A stretch of 64,000 bases of DNA. Source: Ahaetulla prasina. Taxonomy: Eukaryota; Chordata; Lepidosauria; Squamata; Colubridae. How positions within the stretch are numbered: position 1 is the first letter of the stretch; the number at the start of each line of letters is the position of its first letter. Shown here piece after piece: positions 1 through 11,410 of this stretch. The stretch spans positions 56,121,409-56,185,408 of the forward strand of contig NC_080546.1 of assembly GCF_028640845.1 (NCBI RefSeq). The letters run 5' to 3'. The translations under genes were made by a program, and so were the position numbers. The notes beneath the pieces are model-generated. The model saw only the letters and a program-made list of their open reading frames with translations. It was not told the DNA's origin and made no database searches.

Positions 1-1105
1 TTAGTTTAAATGTACTTAAATCTATACAAAGTTTCAGTGAAGTAGAATCAATATGTTTATATAGACTATTAAAGTTTAAAGGTAATAATTCAATATAAAT
101 ATCACAGGGATAAGTCTCTCTAGAATTTATCTAAGTACTTAAAATATAAGATTAAAGTATCTAAAGTAATCACTATATATAGCTGTTTAAGAGTGAGTCC
201 CCTTCAGAGTCCTTCATTTAAATTACCACAATTCTTAATCTTCGGTTTTTCTGCTCAGTCCACAACTTCCTTGTTCTCTGCTTTCAAAATGATGGCTGCC
301 TTCAACTTGCATTGTTATTGTCTTTCTCTTCACTTTCTTTACTTTCTTCTGCCTCTATTTCCACTGTTCCGCCAAAAAAGTCTTGTTTCTTCCTTCCTGT
401 CAATTTTCACCACAAGTTTTGTTTCACCAATCAGTTTTCTGACTTTCTGAAACAACAGCCATTTAAGTCCGCTCTCACAATCACGTTCCCTCCTTGACAA
501 TCCACATTGATTCTGTCTTCTTCCTTCTCCACTCACACTGATAAGGCACCGCCACCTCCTCCTCAGAGACTCACTTTTTATTCAGGGTTTTGTTTTTGTT
601 TTTTTGTAAATTCCATCAACTAGAGAGATAGTTTGGTATCTCACATTTTTTTTTCTTATCCACTGATACTTCTGCCACTTCCCACTTTCTGCTTCCTCAC
701 CTATTCACTCAGGCTGCCACATCTCCGGACCTCGCCATGACAGCTGGCCTCTTCTGTGCCAGTTTTCAGGGCACCCACCCTTCTTTATGGGAGATCACTC
801 CTCTCCCTGTCACCCATGGATGCTACCCTCACTATTGCTGTCCCCTCCAAGGATCTGCTTTGTCATTACTGGTTTCCAAACACAGAAAATTGGGCATGGA
901 GAATGGAGTCCAGTTTCCCTGTACCGCACCACTGTGATGTCACCCCAGAAGTCTCCAAACAGCTTTTCTCATTTACCTGAATGAACACCTTTATTCCAGA
1001 TCAGGAATGAGACCTTATGCAATCTACTGACATCCCAAAGAGAAGACAGAGAGCTGTAGCTGCCTTCTCTGATTCTGCCAGCCTAGATAGAACAATCTCA
1101 AATTG
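1..1105. other. AT-rich then pyrimidine-rich DNA, no gene recognised
   Basis: The first 200 bases are AT-rich and unremarkable. From about 200 to 990 the plus strand is rich in C and T, with several short overlapping open frames of 60-85 codons. None shows a domain, a signal peptide or a consistent reading frame, so I call no gene. The stretch may be an old unrecognised repeat. Confidence 0.4.
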
Positions 1106-1113
1106 TTCTAGAA

Positions 1114-1247
1114 CAGGGCTGTCAAACTCGTGGCCCATGGGCCAGATGCCGCATGTGTTGACCATGCCCACACCTGATTTAGCAAACGGGGGGAAAGTCA
1201 CAATACATCATGTGATGCCACCATGATGACACAAGTTTGACACCCTG
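1114..1247. mobile_element. hAT-type MITE with 8-bp TSD
   Basis: A 134-bp non-autonomous element starts CAGGGCTGTCAAACT and ends AGTTTGACACCCTG, so its ends are inverted repeats of the CAGGGGTGTCAAACT type found in squamate hAT MITEs. The flanks TTCTAGAA (1106-1113) and CTCTAGAG (1248-1255) match at 6 of 8 positions and fit the nTCTAGAn target preference of hAT transposons. It encodes nothing. A related copy lies at 61113-61854. Confidence 0.8.
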
Positions 1248-1261
1248 CTCTAGAGATAACA

Positions 1262-1950
1262 TAGATAGAACATAGAACACAGAATAATAGAGTTGTAAGG
1301 GACTTTGGATATCTTCTAGTCCTACCTCCTATACCATTATAGACAAATGGTTCACCAGTCTCTTTTTGGAGTATCTGGTGATGAAACACCCACAACTTCT
1401 GAAAGCAAGTTATTCCATTGGTTGATTACTCTCACTGTTAGGAATTTTCCTTTTAGTTCTAGGTTGCTTCTCTCTATGGTTAGTTTCCATCTATTGTTTC
1501 TTGTCTAGACTTTTGGTGCTTTGGAAAATAGTTTGACCACCTCTCAAATATTGGAACACTGCTATCATGTCACCCCTAGTCCTTCTTTTCATTAGTCTAG
1601 ACATACTGATTCCTTTAACCATTCTTCATATGTTTTAACCTTCAGCCTCCTAATTATTTTTGGTGCTCTTTCTGTACTCTTTCCAGGGTCTTAATTTCTT
1701 TTTTTATATTATGGTGAACTGGATGCTGTATTCCAAGCATGGTCTTTGTAAAGTGATACTAGAACTTCACATGATCTTGATTCTATCCATCTATTAATGC
1801 AGCCTAGGATTGCATTGCATTTTTGGCTGCTGCTGCGCATTGTTGGCTCATATTTAGGTGTGTCTGACCCAGCTTCCCAAACTTGACAAACCCTCTGTAG
1901 TTGAATCAATGATTCCTTTATTAGGAGCACCAGCAGCCTTTTCAAAAAAA
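1262..1950 (-). mobile_element. CR1 LINE 3' fragment, decayed
   Basis: Read on the minus strand, this matches the 3' part of the CR1 copies at 12855-14131 and 53300-54494. It has the end of the reverse-transcriptase ORF (a degraded frame at 1709-1945 containing CNAILGCIN and ESRSCEVLV), then the 3' region ending at about 1262 with the typical CR1 finish. The frame is broken throughout. It is an old, 5'-truncated copy that abuts the MITE at 1114-1247. Confidence 0.8.
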
Positions 1951-2560
1951 TTCTCTGTCACCACAGTCTTACAAGTCTGTCTGGCAGAGAGATGAATTGG
2001 CGTCTGCCACATCCTTCTATCAGAACATTCCAGTCATGAGTTTCATCCTACCAAGTTTCAGTAATGACAACTATATCATGCTTGCTCTCTTGTATTTCAC
2101 AATCACTAGTATTTCAAGTTCACCATGTTTGTTCCCTAAACTTTGAGTTGTATAAGCATTTAAGTTCTTTGTGTCTGATCCTGGGCATGCTTCCTACATC
2201 TCTTACTTTGTATTTGAGTTTTTCTTCTCCTTATCTCCATATTTTATTGGTAACCTAGTGGTTGTTGCTTGGAATTAGGTTGTAATAGAAGATTGGTCAC
2301 CTTCCCTCCTCAATTTTAGTTTAAAGCCCTTCTGATAAGGTGAGCCAGTCATTTTCCAAATACATTCTTTCTGGTTCTTGTGAGGGACAGTCCAGCCCTT
2401 GGGAGGAGTCCTTCCTGTAAGTAATGCAGACCATGGTCTAGGAAACCAAAATTCTCTTGATAACATCAATTTTTAAGCCAGTGGTTTGTTTCTAAAATCT
2501 TTTGCTTGCAAATTGGATGTTGGCCTTTTGTTGGAAGTATAGATGAAAACACCATTTGTT
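1951..2560. other. Unassigned, probably old minus-strand repeat
   Basis: The region has several short frames on both strands (for example 2275-2469 minus) and moderately GC-rich patches unlike the AT-rich DNA that follows. The wording on the minus strand feels repeat-like and it directly follows the CR1 fragment, but I could not align it to another copy in the window. No function is assigned. Confidence 0.3.
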
Positions 2561-4920
2561 CTACTAATTCCTTAACTTTCTTTCTTAGCTGTTCATAGTA
2601 GAGATAGTTATCTCAAAATTTAGAAACAGGTATATCTAGGATGCATGCAGAACTTTACATATGAAAATCCTATCTATTAAATTTGACAACGGTTCGGAAG
2701 CATTGAATTATAGTTTTCTATGAACACACAATTCTTTAAAAGCATATGAAATATTTCATGATAAGCATATCTGCAGACTAAACTCCTTAAATTCAGGATC
2801 AATTTAAGCTATAAAAAATAATGAGTCCACCTTTGGAGTAGAACAGCAAATACACTTGTTAATTTCCATAACATATTCATGAAAGCTTAGTATCATCATC
2901 AATTATAAACTTGAGATACTGGATGCCTACAGATTAAGAAGCAAGAGGCAATCTTTGACAGAGATCTGCCTTTCTATGTCAAATTTCTGAAGTCGAGCAT
3001 CACAGACTTTTTCTGAAACTTTCAAAACAAACTACTGAATTGAAACATCATGGAAGCAAAATAATGATTTATCTAGACATTCACAAGTTTTAAGCCTGAC
3101 AAAGGGCTTTGATTTGCTCAATATATCAAATGGAACATGTATCCAACAGTCTTTCGCCTTTCCTAGGAGAAGAGAAAGATTTACAAGCCTATCTGCTCGG
3201 GTGGAATTTTAAAGGCTCTTACCAGATGAGTAACAAGCTTGCTTTTTTTCCTTCTTTTTTCTCTCTTTCAACAGTTAATACTATTCTGTGAATAAGAACC
3301 TTTTCTGACTTTTGTACATAGCAGCAGAGAAGAATGGTGGATGTATGCAAAGAACTAGGCCAAATTATTATTTTGAAGTTTAGTTTTAACTTTAACTCTT
3401 TGAGGTACATTTTTCCTGAATCCACTGTTGACTGCTTCAGCAAAAAAAAGTAGACTGAGATATTTTAATTTCATATAGCTGGATGAGACAGTTCAAAACT
3501 TTTTTTCTCTTATGCTAGTAACCCACCAGATGAATTATACTGAATATTAAGTAAACTGGAACTGTTACACTTAGAAAAAGAATCAGTATTATAATATATA
3601 TATATATATATATATTAACCAGAACTACTGTAAGGGAAACATTATTGAGTGAAGGCAAATTTTTTGTCCTAGGATAATGTTGCAAGAGCCGACCCAGATT
3701 GGATCTTGAAATATTATTGGCTCTTTGGCAGTAACAACAAAAACAATGAAATATTATGTCTGAAATTCAGGCTAACAATAGTCAATTATATACTGACATT
3801 ATTAATTAGCAGGACTTTTATTTATTCATTTATTTTACACTCAGTTATATAAATATCTATAACTGAACAGCAAGTTTTTAATTGTGTGGGACAATGAAAG
3901 AGATATTTCAGGAAAATTAATAAATAATAACTGACACGAGTATTACTATTAGTAGAATTCATAGTTTCAATTCAGTCTATGAAATTGAGGAAAGCTAAAT
4001 GACCTGATGGATTTTCAAATGAACAGATAGCATGTTCATATGTTTCCTAGCACTTTTTATTATTATATAATGAATCATTTGGTCTTTTTATATTTCCTTC
4101 ATCTTTTACAGTAATATTACAGCTAGACAAAAACCCCACTCAATGAGTAAATTACAGACCAATCTTTGCCTAAGAAGGATGCTAAAATATTAACTGTGAC
4201 ATTAGCCTGGGGGATATAGAATTTAATGCCATCTCTAATTCACCTATTTCAATCTAGATATATAAAAAGTAGCAGTGAAAATATTTGTCTTGCAATTGAT
4301 GTTTGGACATTTGGCTGATAATTAGAATCAGCTCTTTTAATATCATTAGAGATGAAAACATCTTTGATGTGGTTCATTACTGAATTTATGAAGTATGTTC
4401 AAGAAGATATGAGTTGCCACCATTGTTTTTCCTTTGGATTACAGTTTGCTGTTTTTACTAGAAGTTAACTGGCCATAGTTATTACAACTTATTTTCTTCA
4501 ACCCATTAAGTTATGTTGTGATGCTGTCAAGAATACTTGTCCTCTTTAACTGTCAATCTTTTAATTCAGTTTTTCAGCATCTACATCTCTTATTAGACAT
4601 TTTCAAGATATCAGCTGTGTGGTGGTACTTGAAACTGAATATAGATTGCTTTAATATGCTGATAATATCACAGCTATTTTGAATAATTATTGCCTAAAGC
4701 TATTTAAAGTTCAATAGCAGTAAGATTTATATTCTACTTAAACTACCATATTTGAAGGGGAAAAAAAATCTAGTTTACTTTGAGAGTGCTAATATCTATA
4801 GCCTATTGAAAGAAATTGGAATTTATCACTTGTACATACTCTAAAAAAACAAAATAATTGTTTTTTAAAAAAATAATTACAGTATTTATTACTTGTATAT
4901 CTTGCCACAATCACAAACAA
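2561..4920. other. AT-rich DNA without recognised genes
   Basis: I see no convincing coding frame, RNA gene or repeat family here. A short (AT)n tract sits at about 3593-3616. The base composition is uniform and AT-rich, as expected of reptile intergenic or intronic DNA. Confidence 0.5.
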
Positions 4921-4923
4921 ATT

Positions 4924-6058
4924 CAGTTGTCCAAAGGTGCTTTTTCAGGAGGCAACTCGACTTTCTTGTTTTTTCTTTGAAGACGTTTCGCTTCTCATCC
5001 AAGAAGCTTCTTCAGCTCCAAAAGGATAGTGGGGAATGGAAGGATTTATATTCCTTGCAGGCAGCTGGTAATCTGCATTCTTTTAGTACAGCGGTTCTCA
5101 ACCTGTGGGTCACGACCAGGGGTCGCCTAAGACAATCGGAAATATGGGAAGTGTACTTGCGAGTCGAAGAATCACGCTCCAATGGTTGACTCCACAAACC
5201 AGCTGCAGGCTCTTCAAATTGCTAGTGGAATTTGGCTTCAGGCACGATGAATTAAAAAAGAGAGAAATCTTTGCTCTGATGTCTCCCTCTCAAGCCAGCT
5301 GCAATCACTCCCAATCGCTAACCTAATCTGGCTTCAGGTGCGATAAACTTAATAGGGGAGGAGTCTCCGCTTTAATGCGTCCGTCCTCAAGGCAATCGCA
5401 AGCAGTTCAGATCGCTAGCCAATATGGCTTCAGGTTTGATAAATTAAAAAAAAACAGTTTGCCGCTTTTTTCCCCCTTCTGCAGCTGCTGAGGCGTGCTG
5501 AGATCGCTGCCTATCACCGCGATGATGGGGTCGCCACATCTTGGGGAATTGTATTAAAGGGGTCGCAGCACTATAAAGGTTGAGAACCACTGTTTTAGAG
5601 GGTTGTTGAAGCAATTAGAGGTTTATTTGTGTCTTCAGGGTCACCTGAGTAGTGCTCCTGGTTCCTGTAGTCTGCAATTTTTCTCTGGAAACCCATTCCT
5701 ACTCCCACACCATTCAAAGGGCATTCATCCCAAATTGTATAGCTAAAAGTCTGTAGAGATTCTTATCCAGGTCATAGTTGTCCCAAAGGTGCTTTTTCAG
5801 GAAGCAACTGGACTTTCTTGTTTTTGTGACTCTGAGGATACAGATAAACCTCCAAGTGCTTCAGCAACCCTCTAAAAGGATGCAAATAGCAGGTTGTCTG
5901 CAAGAAACATAAACCCTTCCATTCCCCACTATCCTGTCAGACCTGAAGAAGCTTCTTGGATGAGAAGTGAAACGTTTTCAAAGAAAAAGGTCCCGTTGCT
6001 TCCTGAAAAAGCACCTTTGGGACAACTATGACCTGGATAGCTGGGAATCTCTACAAAC
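4924..6058. mobile_element. Penelope-like element in inverted-repeat form, interrupted
   Basis: The left arm (4924-5088, resuming 5593-5645) is read on the minus strand, and the right arm (5827-6035) is the same sequence on the plus strand. Both contain GAAGAAGCTTCTTGGATGAG or a close variant, followed by a GAAAC block. An inner partial arm at 5755-5827 pairs with 6003-6056. The unit resembles the PLTR part of Penelope-like retroelements, which are known to carry hammerhead-like motifs (GATGAG, short hairpin, GAAAC). No RT or GIY-YIG domain is present. The left arm is split by the transposon at 5089-5592. The family assignment is from memory, but the inverted structure is seen directly. Confidence 0.6.
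5089..5592. mobile_element. SPIN-like hAT MITE
   Basis: A 504-bp element starts CAGCGGTTCTCAACCTGTGG and ends GGTTGAGAACCACTG, the inverted termini of SPIN-type hAT transposons. It also has the subterminal block CAGGGGTCGCCTAAGAC. Flanks TTTTAGTA (5081-5088) and TTTTAGAG (5593-5600) match at 6 of 8. The other arm of the host repeat has the uninterrupted site CTCTAAAA at 5870-5877, the reverse complement of TTTTAGAG. The interior holds three degenerate tandem units of about 95 bp (from about 5197, 5294 and 5391), each with GGCTTCAGG followed by a GATAAA- or GATGAA-like motif. It has no transposase, so it would need one from an autonomous hAT. Confidence 0.75.
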
Positions 6059-7655
6059 TTTCAGTGGCTTATAACTAAATATGTTGAATTAAATATATCT
6101 AAAATTTTATGAAACTGAAATTATTACACTGAAAGATACTGTAAAAGGTAATCCATGTTAGTCTATGGTGGGAAAAAACCAGGAGTCTTGTATCACCTTT
6201 TCCAATGCATAAGGTTCCAGGAATTGGTTCCTATTAAAATGCATAAGGTTCCAGGAATTGCAACTCTTGTCATCAGATACATAGGCTTTCTATTGTATAA
6301 ATGCTATCATCTACCAGCAATGCTTTTTGGATTCTATTTGGGACAAATTTGGAACAAATTTGAATAAATTAATAGATATAACTTTGACATCAAGGCTAAA
6401 AACAAGGACAAAATAATATCAGGGCATTTCAACTTCCATAAATCAAAAGGTTTCAGACAATCTCAGCAAACACAATGAATTTTTAAGCATTTACAATTGT
6501 TAATTGATAAGGTTCTTGTAATATGTCTCATATGCAATTTGTATCTGTATAACTAGCCTACTTTCTCCTCTTTTTTGTCTTCTCCACTTCATCTTTAAAT
6601 CCTACATAGCCACTGTATGCATTTGATAAAGTGAGAGCTGCGGCTCACAAAAGATTATGCCTTTTAATAAAATGTATTAATCTACCACAGTGCTACCATA
6701 CATTTTATGATTTATTATACTGAAACTAATAAATGTTAAAGAGATACCAAAGTTAATCCCAGTTACACAACTAGACAAGTTAATGAAAGTCTTTTTATGG
6801 TAGCCAAAATATCTCAAATATCTTTGGCCTAATTGCTATATGATGAAAGCAGTTTAAATCATTCAGATTTTCCTGTTTGTCATTAGCTTTTCATGTTACA
6901 TTTAGAATATATTCTTGTGAAAGAATTTTTCTGAATACTGACTTATCTGGACCTATCTTAACTGGACTTACCTTGGAGTGTAATTACAATAAGTGAAATA
7001 TAAACAATTTTAGATTCAAAGTGTAGGAAACAGAGTTCATTTCCAGCCTGTAAAGTCACTAGAAACTTATGTTTATTTATTTGGTTTTGATCAAGAAACG
7101 TATGAGCATTTGACTATGGAATGAATGATCCATATTTGAAGATTATGGGGATTTTTGATGGAATGTCTGGTTTAGCAGAGGATCAATATCTTATATCAGT
7201 TGATTTAAACTGGATAGTTTAAGACTTTGAGAGATTATAATTCTAAATATAATTTAAATATAACATCTATTTGGCAATATGTACAACTGAATATGTACTG
7301 ACAGAACAGTATGGCACAGATACCTATAACCATCCATGCAATATATTAAAATCCTGCAAGCAGACGCTCCTGTTCCATACAAACATCCCAATATGGTGCC
7401 ATGTTGAAAAAGAAAGGAGGGGGCAGGGGATCAGCCCTAAGAATTACAGTACTTGAAATAAATAATCAACAATTCATTATCTGGAATTAAAAAAAAATAC
7501 TTTTGTTAGCATTAGTTATTCTGTATACCTGAACTGTGAAATGAAAAATTGGAATATCCAATCTTGGAAAATCAATGGCCATGAAAAAATATAAAATGTT
7601 ATTTGGATTTAAGAATGAAGTTAATTTATGAGAAAATATTTTGCATGTACTAGAT
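6059..7655. other. AT-rich DNA, one short local duplication
   Basis: I recognise no gene or repeat family. A 23-bp phrase containing AAGGTTCCAGGAATTG occurs twice, at about 6206-6228 and 6238-6260. The short frames at 6155-6367 and 7271-7456 have no domain or codon pattern that would support coding. Confidence 0.45.
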
Positions 7656-7735
7656 CAGTGGTAGCAAACCTATGGCACACGTACCAGAGGGAGCACTCAG
7701 AGCCCTCCCTGTGGGCAAACTAGCTGCTAGACTAT
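7656..7735 (+). mobile_element. 5' end of a hAT-type element
   Basis: The sequence starts CAGTGGTAGCAAACCTATGG and continues with a 'gcacacgtaccagag...agccctccctgtgggca' type subterminal region. This resembles a common squamate hAT family whose full terminus is CAGTGGTGGCGAACCTATGG. A related 3' subterminal piece is at 14480-14517. I could not find the matching 3' terminus or TSD downstream, so the extent is uncertain. Confidence 0.5.
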
Positions 7736-8300
7736 CTTGCTCATCTTCCTTCAAAATGAAGAAAATGAGCTCTCGATGCCAGGCTCCCCCTTCCTCCTTA
7801 AAAGAGGAACCTTATGATAGAGGCATAGTGTCTGAGCATCAGCCCAACACCCAAGCGATGCTTGCTGGGAACAGCCATTTCCTCCACTGTTCTCGAATAA
7901 TTTCATGTGCTGCTCTCCCCTCTCCCCTCCAGCGCACGCCTTTTATGCATCACAGTCCTTTCCATCGCCCCAGTGTGGAGGAGGAAACGGTGCCTGAAGA
8001 ATTCATGTGGAAGGTCATCTTGAGGTTCCCTTTCACTTTCAAGTCGATTCGGTGGTGGAGCTTTCCTGCAGAAACTGGTGGACACAAATTGGTTGGCGAA
8101 TTGGGAAAAGCGTACCTGGGCTTTCCTCCTCTGTGCCACTGCTTGCAGCCTTAGAGTTCACTCTGTTATCTTACATACATCACACCTATAACCCAGAAGC
8201 CTTGACTTTTTTAACTTTCCCAAATTCAAAAGCATGTCAAATGCAACTTTTTACCTTTCAATAAAAAGTTGTTTGTATTATTGAAAGCTCTGTTATTGTG
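7736..8300. other. Unassigned, possible interior of the hAT element
   Basis: A 160-codon plus frame (7672-8154) and a 78-codon minus frame (7903-8139) overlap here, but neither shows a recognisable domain. Part of the plus frame lies inside the hAT terminus, which argues against a host gene. The region is more GC-rich than its surroundings and may be the remaining interior of a larger transposon. Confidence 0.3.
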
Positions 8301-8379
8301 TTTTGTTTTAAGACAAAAGATGTTAATGTATGAGTTGTTTTTTTCTAAACTAAAACCTTAGTATTGAGGTTAAATTGCT

Positions 8380-10930
8380 GTGTTGGCACTTTGCGATAAA
8401 TAAGTGGGTATTGATAATATCATATATTTTTGTCTCTTCTCTAATCCATGCTTTTCTATCTTGCCTTGTAATGATGAGCATGTATCTTTCTATGGCTCTT
8501 TGCGGCTCTCATAGCTTTTGTATCGATTGTGAGGTTGGTGTTCATGTTTCACAGGCATATGTTAAAGCAGGTAGTAGACACTGATCAAAAACTTTTATTT
8601 TCAGGCATAGGCGAAGGTTGTTCTTGAAAATTATGCTTAGCTTGCTGAATGCCTGCCAATCAGATTTAACACACTGTTCAATTTCCTTTATTGTGTCATC
8701 TTCCATTCAAATCTGTTGGCGAAGGTATAAGTAGTGTTCTACCATGTGTAGGTCTTAGTAAAAATTGTTCTTTCTTTGGTGAATTTATTAAACATAACTT
8801 GGCTCTTTTTCACATTTATTTTTAAGCCAAATGGCTAGCCTGCTTTGTATGTGTCTTTGTAGCTCTTCTGGGTCTTGTGAGAAGAGAACAACATCATCTG
8901 CAAATCTTAAGTGATTTAGATAGCACCACTGATTTTTATTCCATCTTTTGCCAAATCTAGTTTGCAAAATACTTTTTTTCTTATTATTTCTTTTGTCACA
9001 ACAGTATACACAAACAATTGTCATCTTCAAGGCAAGCTGAAAAAAAGATAGGTGATATCCTTTTATGATATTGTTCTATATTGATATTCAGTTTAAGATC
9101 ATTAAGGTAAATTGTCGCCATTTTTTTTTTCATATATTGATTGTAGTAAGTTTATATGCAGACTGTCTATGCCTTGGTTGAGAATGCCTTAATTATTGCT
9201 TGCTGGAATACTGAGTCAAATGCCTTTTCATAGTCAATGAAAGCCATGCACGGAGGCATGGTGTACTCATTGTGCCTTTCATTGACTTGCTGAACAACCT
9301 GGAAGTGATCCATTGTGCTGTGACCAGTTCTGAACCCTGCCTGCTCTTTTGCAGTGCATCATTTAATGTCCTCAATATTCTTTTTGCTATTATCTTGGTG
9401 AAAACCTTGTAGATGATAGAAAGAAGGCTTACTGAGCAAAAGATCTTTAAATCATCTTGGAGTCCTTTCTTGTATACTGGAATCACTTCAGCATTTTTTG
9501 AGTATTTTTTTTTCTGTGAGGTATCTCAAGTACAGTTTTGCTAGTATCTCGTGTAAACTGTGACTGCCAACTTTCAGCATTTCAACCGTAATGCAGTCAT
9601 TTTCTGAAGTTTTGCCATTTTTATTGATTTTATGGCATTTCCTCTTTTGTGGGTTTTGTTACTTTTGAGTGATCTTGATCTTTGTATAGCTCTGAATAGA
9701 ATTTTCCAATTATTTCTAACATTTCCTGTCTTGCTCGACATAAATAGAAATTTTCACTTTTAATGCAAAAACCTTCTTTCTGCATTCATAAGCTTTTTAT
9801 AAGCATTTTGCTCTATTAATCTCTTTGTTTTTCTTCAATTGCCTTTTTCTCAAGCTTCATATTACACTGACACATTTCTTCTTGGATACATTTTCTTATG
9901 GTCTTGCAAAGTTCAATGCATTCCAGTTTATTAGTGAAACTTCCAGTATTCTTCACTGTCTGTTGTTTTTTAATTAAATCAATAGTTTCATGAGACATTT
10001 TTGACTGTACAGAATGCATTTCCAGCATTACTATAGATGTAGAAGATTCAAGGATGCTTTTAATTATTTTAATTATTATGTTCATTTTGGTCCATAATGT
10101 TCATTACCCTTGCAGTAAAGCAAAGTGACCTGATAGATTAATCTTGAAATTGCTGTTTTCCTCTATCAGTTTATCATTCTTTGTTTTTGTTTTTCATGAT
10201 GTCTCTGTCATTTTTATATGTTCTTTTCGACAATCTATCTTCACTTTAGCTCATATCATTCTATGATCACTTCCAGCATTAAAATAATTGATGATGGTAC
10301 AATTGCAGAATATGTTTTTATCACTTGACATGATATTGTCAATTTTGCTTGTGTATCTTATGGACCCTTCTGTGCTCATTTTCTGCTAGCTTTTTTCTTG
10401 TAAAAATTAGTTCATTATATAAAGTTTCTGTCCTTCTGCAAAATCTACTAGTCTGCACCTCTATTATCTCATTCCCTACTTCCATACAGGCCAGTTGCTT
10501 TTTCTCCAGGTATTGTTCTTCCTAATCTTGCATTAAAATCATCCATTAGTACTTTGCATTGACATTTTCCTTTGTGTTGAAGGTGGGCCACATTCTCATA
10601 AAACTCTTCAATTTCATCAACACTATATCTTGTTGGCACATAAACTTGGATGATTTGAGCTGGTTTTGTTCGTTCAGTTGAAAGATGCAGTAGGCTACTC
10701 TACCTGATATGCTTTCAAATTTTTATTACAGTCTTTCAGCTGTTGGTTGATGAGAAAACCAATTCTTGCACATCATCCATCTTAGGTACCTCTAATAAAT
10801 GGCCAGTCCTATCAAGTTCAACTAACTTTCTGTATTTTCATTGTATTTAACATAATCCAATGATATCTCAATGCATCCATTTTCATTGTTCAAATGTTGA
10901 CCGTTCCTATGTCCAAAGTCCAAAAGCAGC
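8380..10930 (-). mobile_element. RTE-clade LINE, decayed, minus strand
   Basis: Read on the minus strand from about 10930 to 8380, the order is that of an RTE LINE. Near 10520 there is an apurinic-endonuclease remnant (a DDFNARLG-like motif). RT motifs follow at 9193-9486 (PVYKKG, KVFTKIIAKRI) and 8788-9030 (LRFADDVVLF). A C-terminal part near 8400-8590 reads like the LPALTYACETWT and QRAIERYML motifs of RTE proteins. Stops and frameshifts are frequent, so the copy is old and inactive. The 5' end is set only by loss of recognisable protein. RTE is favoured over CR1 because of the FADD context and the ETWT-type tail. Confidence 0.75.
8788..9486 (-). pseudogene. RTE reverse-transcriptase remnant
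   Basis: Two open segments remain of the RTE RT domain: 9193-9486 (97 codons, fingers region) and 8788-9030 (80 codons, palm with the FADD catalytic box). They lie in element order and are separated by frameshifts and stops. An intact RTE RT would copy the element's own RNA at a nick made by its endonuclease. This one cannot be translated as a single protein. Confidence 0.75.
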
Positions 10931-11148
10931 CTGATTTAACCCTATTTATTTGATCTATATCAAATGAACTAATTTAACACAATAAGTATACACGAAGATT
11001 TAATATGAAGATTTATTTCAAAGAAATGATTCAGCTAAATCTCCATAGAGTTTAGAATTCCCATTTTGAAGATTCACATACTTCTACTAAACATCTAAAT
11101 AATTATTCTTCTGTAAAGATGGGGTTGACTAGACAACTTCTGAAAATT

Positions 11149-11410
11149 GGCCATGGTAGCTCAGGCTGTAAGAAGCCTGTTATTAAAACACAGCAGCCTG
11201 CAATTACTGCAGGTTCAAGCCCGGCCGAAGGTTGACTCAGCCTTCCATCCTTTATAAGGTAGGTAAAATGAGGACCCAGATTGTTGGGGGGGGGCAATAA
11301 GTTGACTTTGTAAATATACAAATAGAATGAGACTATTGCCTTATACACTGTAAGCCGCCCTGAGTCTTCGGAGAAGGGCGGGATATAAATGTAAATGTAA
11401 ATAAAAAAAA
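11149..11410 (+). mobile_element. tRNA-derived SINE with L2-like tail
   Basis: This is a full-length SINE. A tRNA-like head has an A-box-like TAGCTCAGGCTG (11157-11168) and a B box GGTTCAAGCCC (11212-11222), the internal RNA polymerase III promoter. The body contains AAATGAGGACCCAGATTG. The tail GCCGCCCTGAGTC, loop, GAAGGGCGG forms a hairpin close to the 3' hairpin of the L2 LINEs in this window, and an A-rich end follows. Other copies are at 21487-21786 (minus), 28088-28308 and 63814-63952. Confidence 0.85.

Noticed and set aside
193..985. Short open frames in the first kilobase as a gene
   Set aside because: Three frames overlap with similar lengths, none has a domain, and the composition bias toward C and T explains the absence of stops.
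7672..8154. 160-codon open frame as a host gene exon
   Set aside because: Its first 20 codons lie in a hAT terminus, it has no recognised domain, and a minus frame of similar quality overlaps it.
11149..11230. tRNA gene on the plus strand
   Set aside because: The A and B boxes belong to a SINE head repeated elsewhere in the window. No complete cloverleaf with acceptor stem can be drawn.
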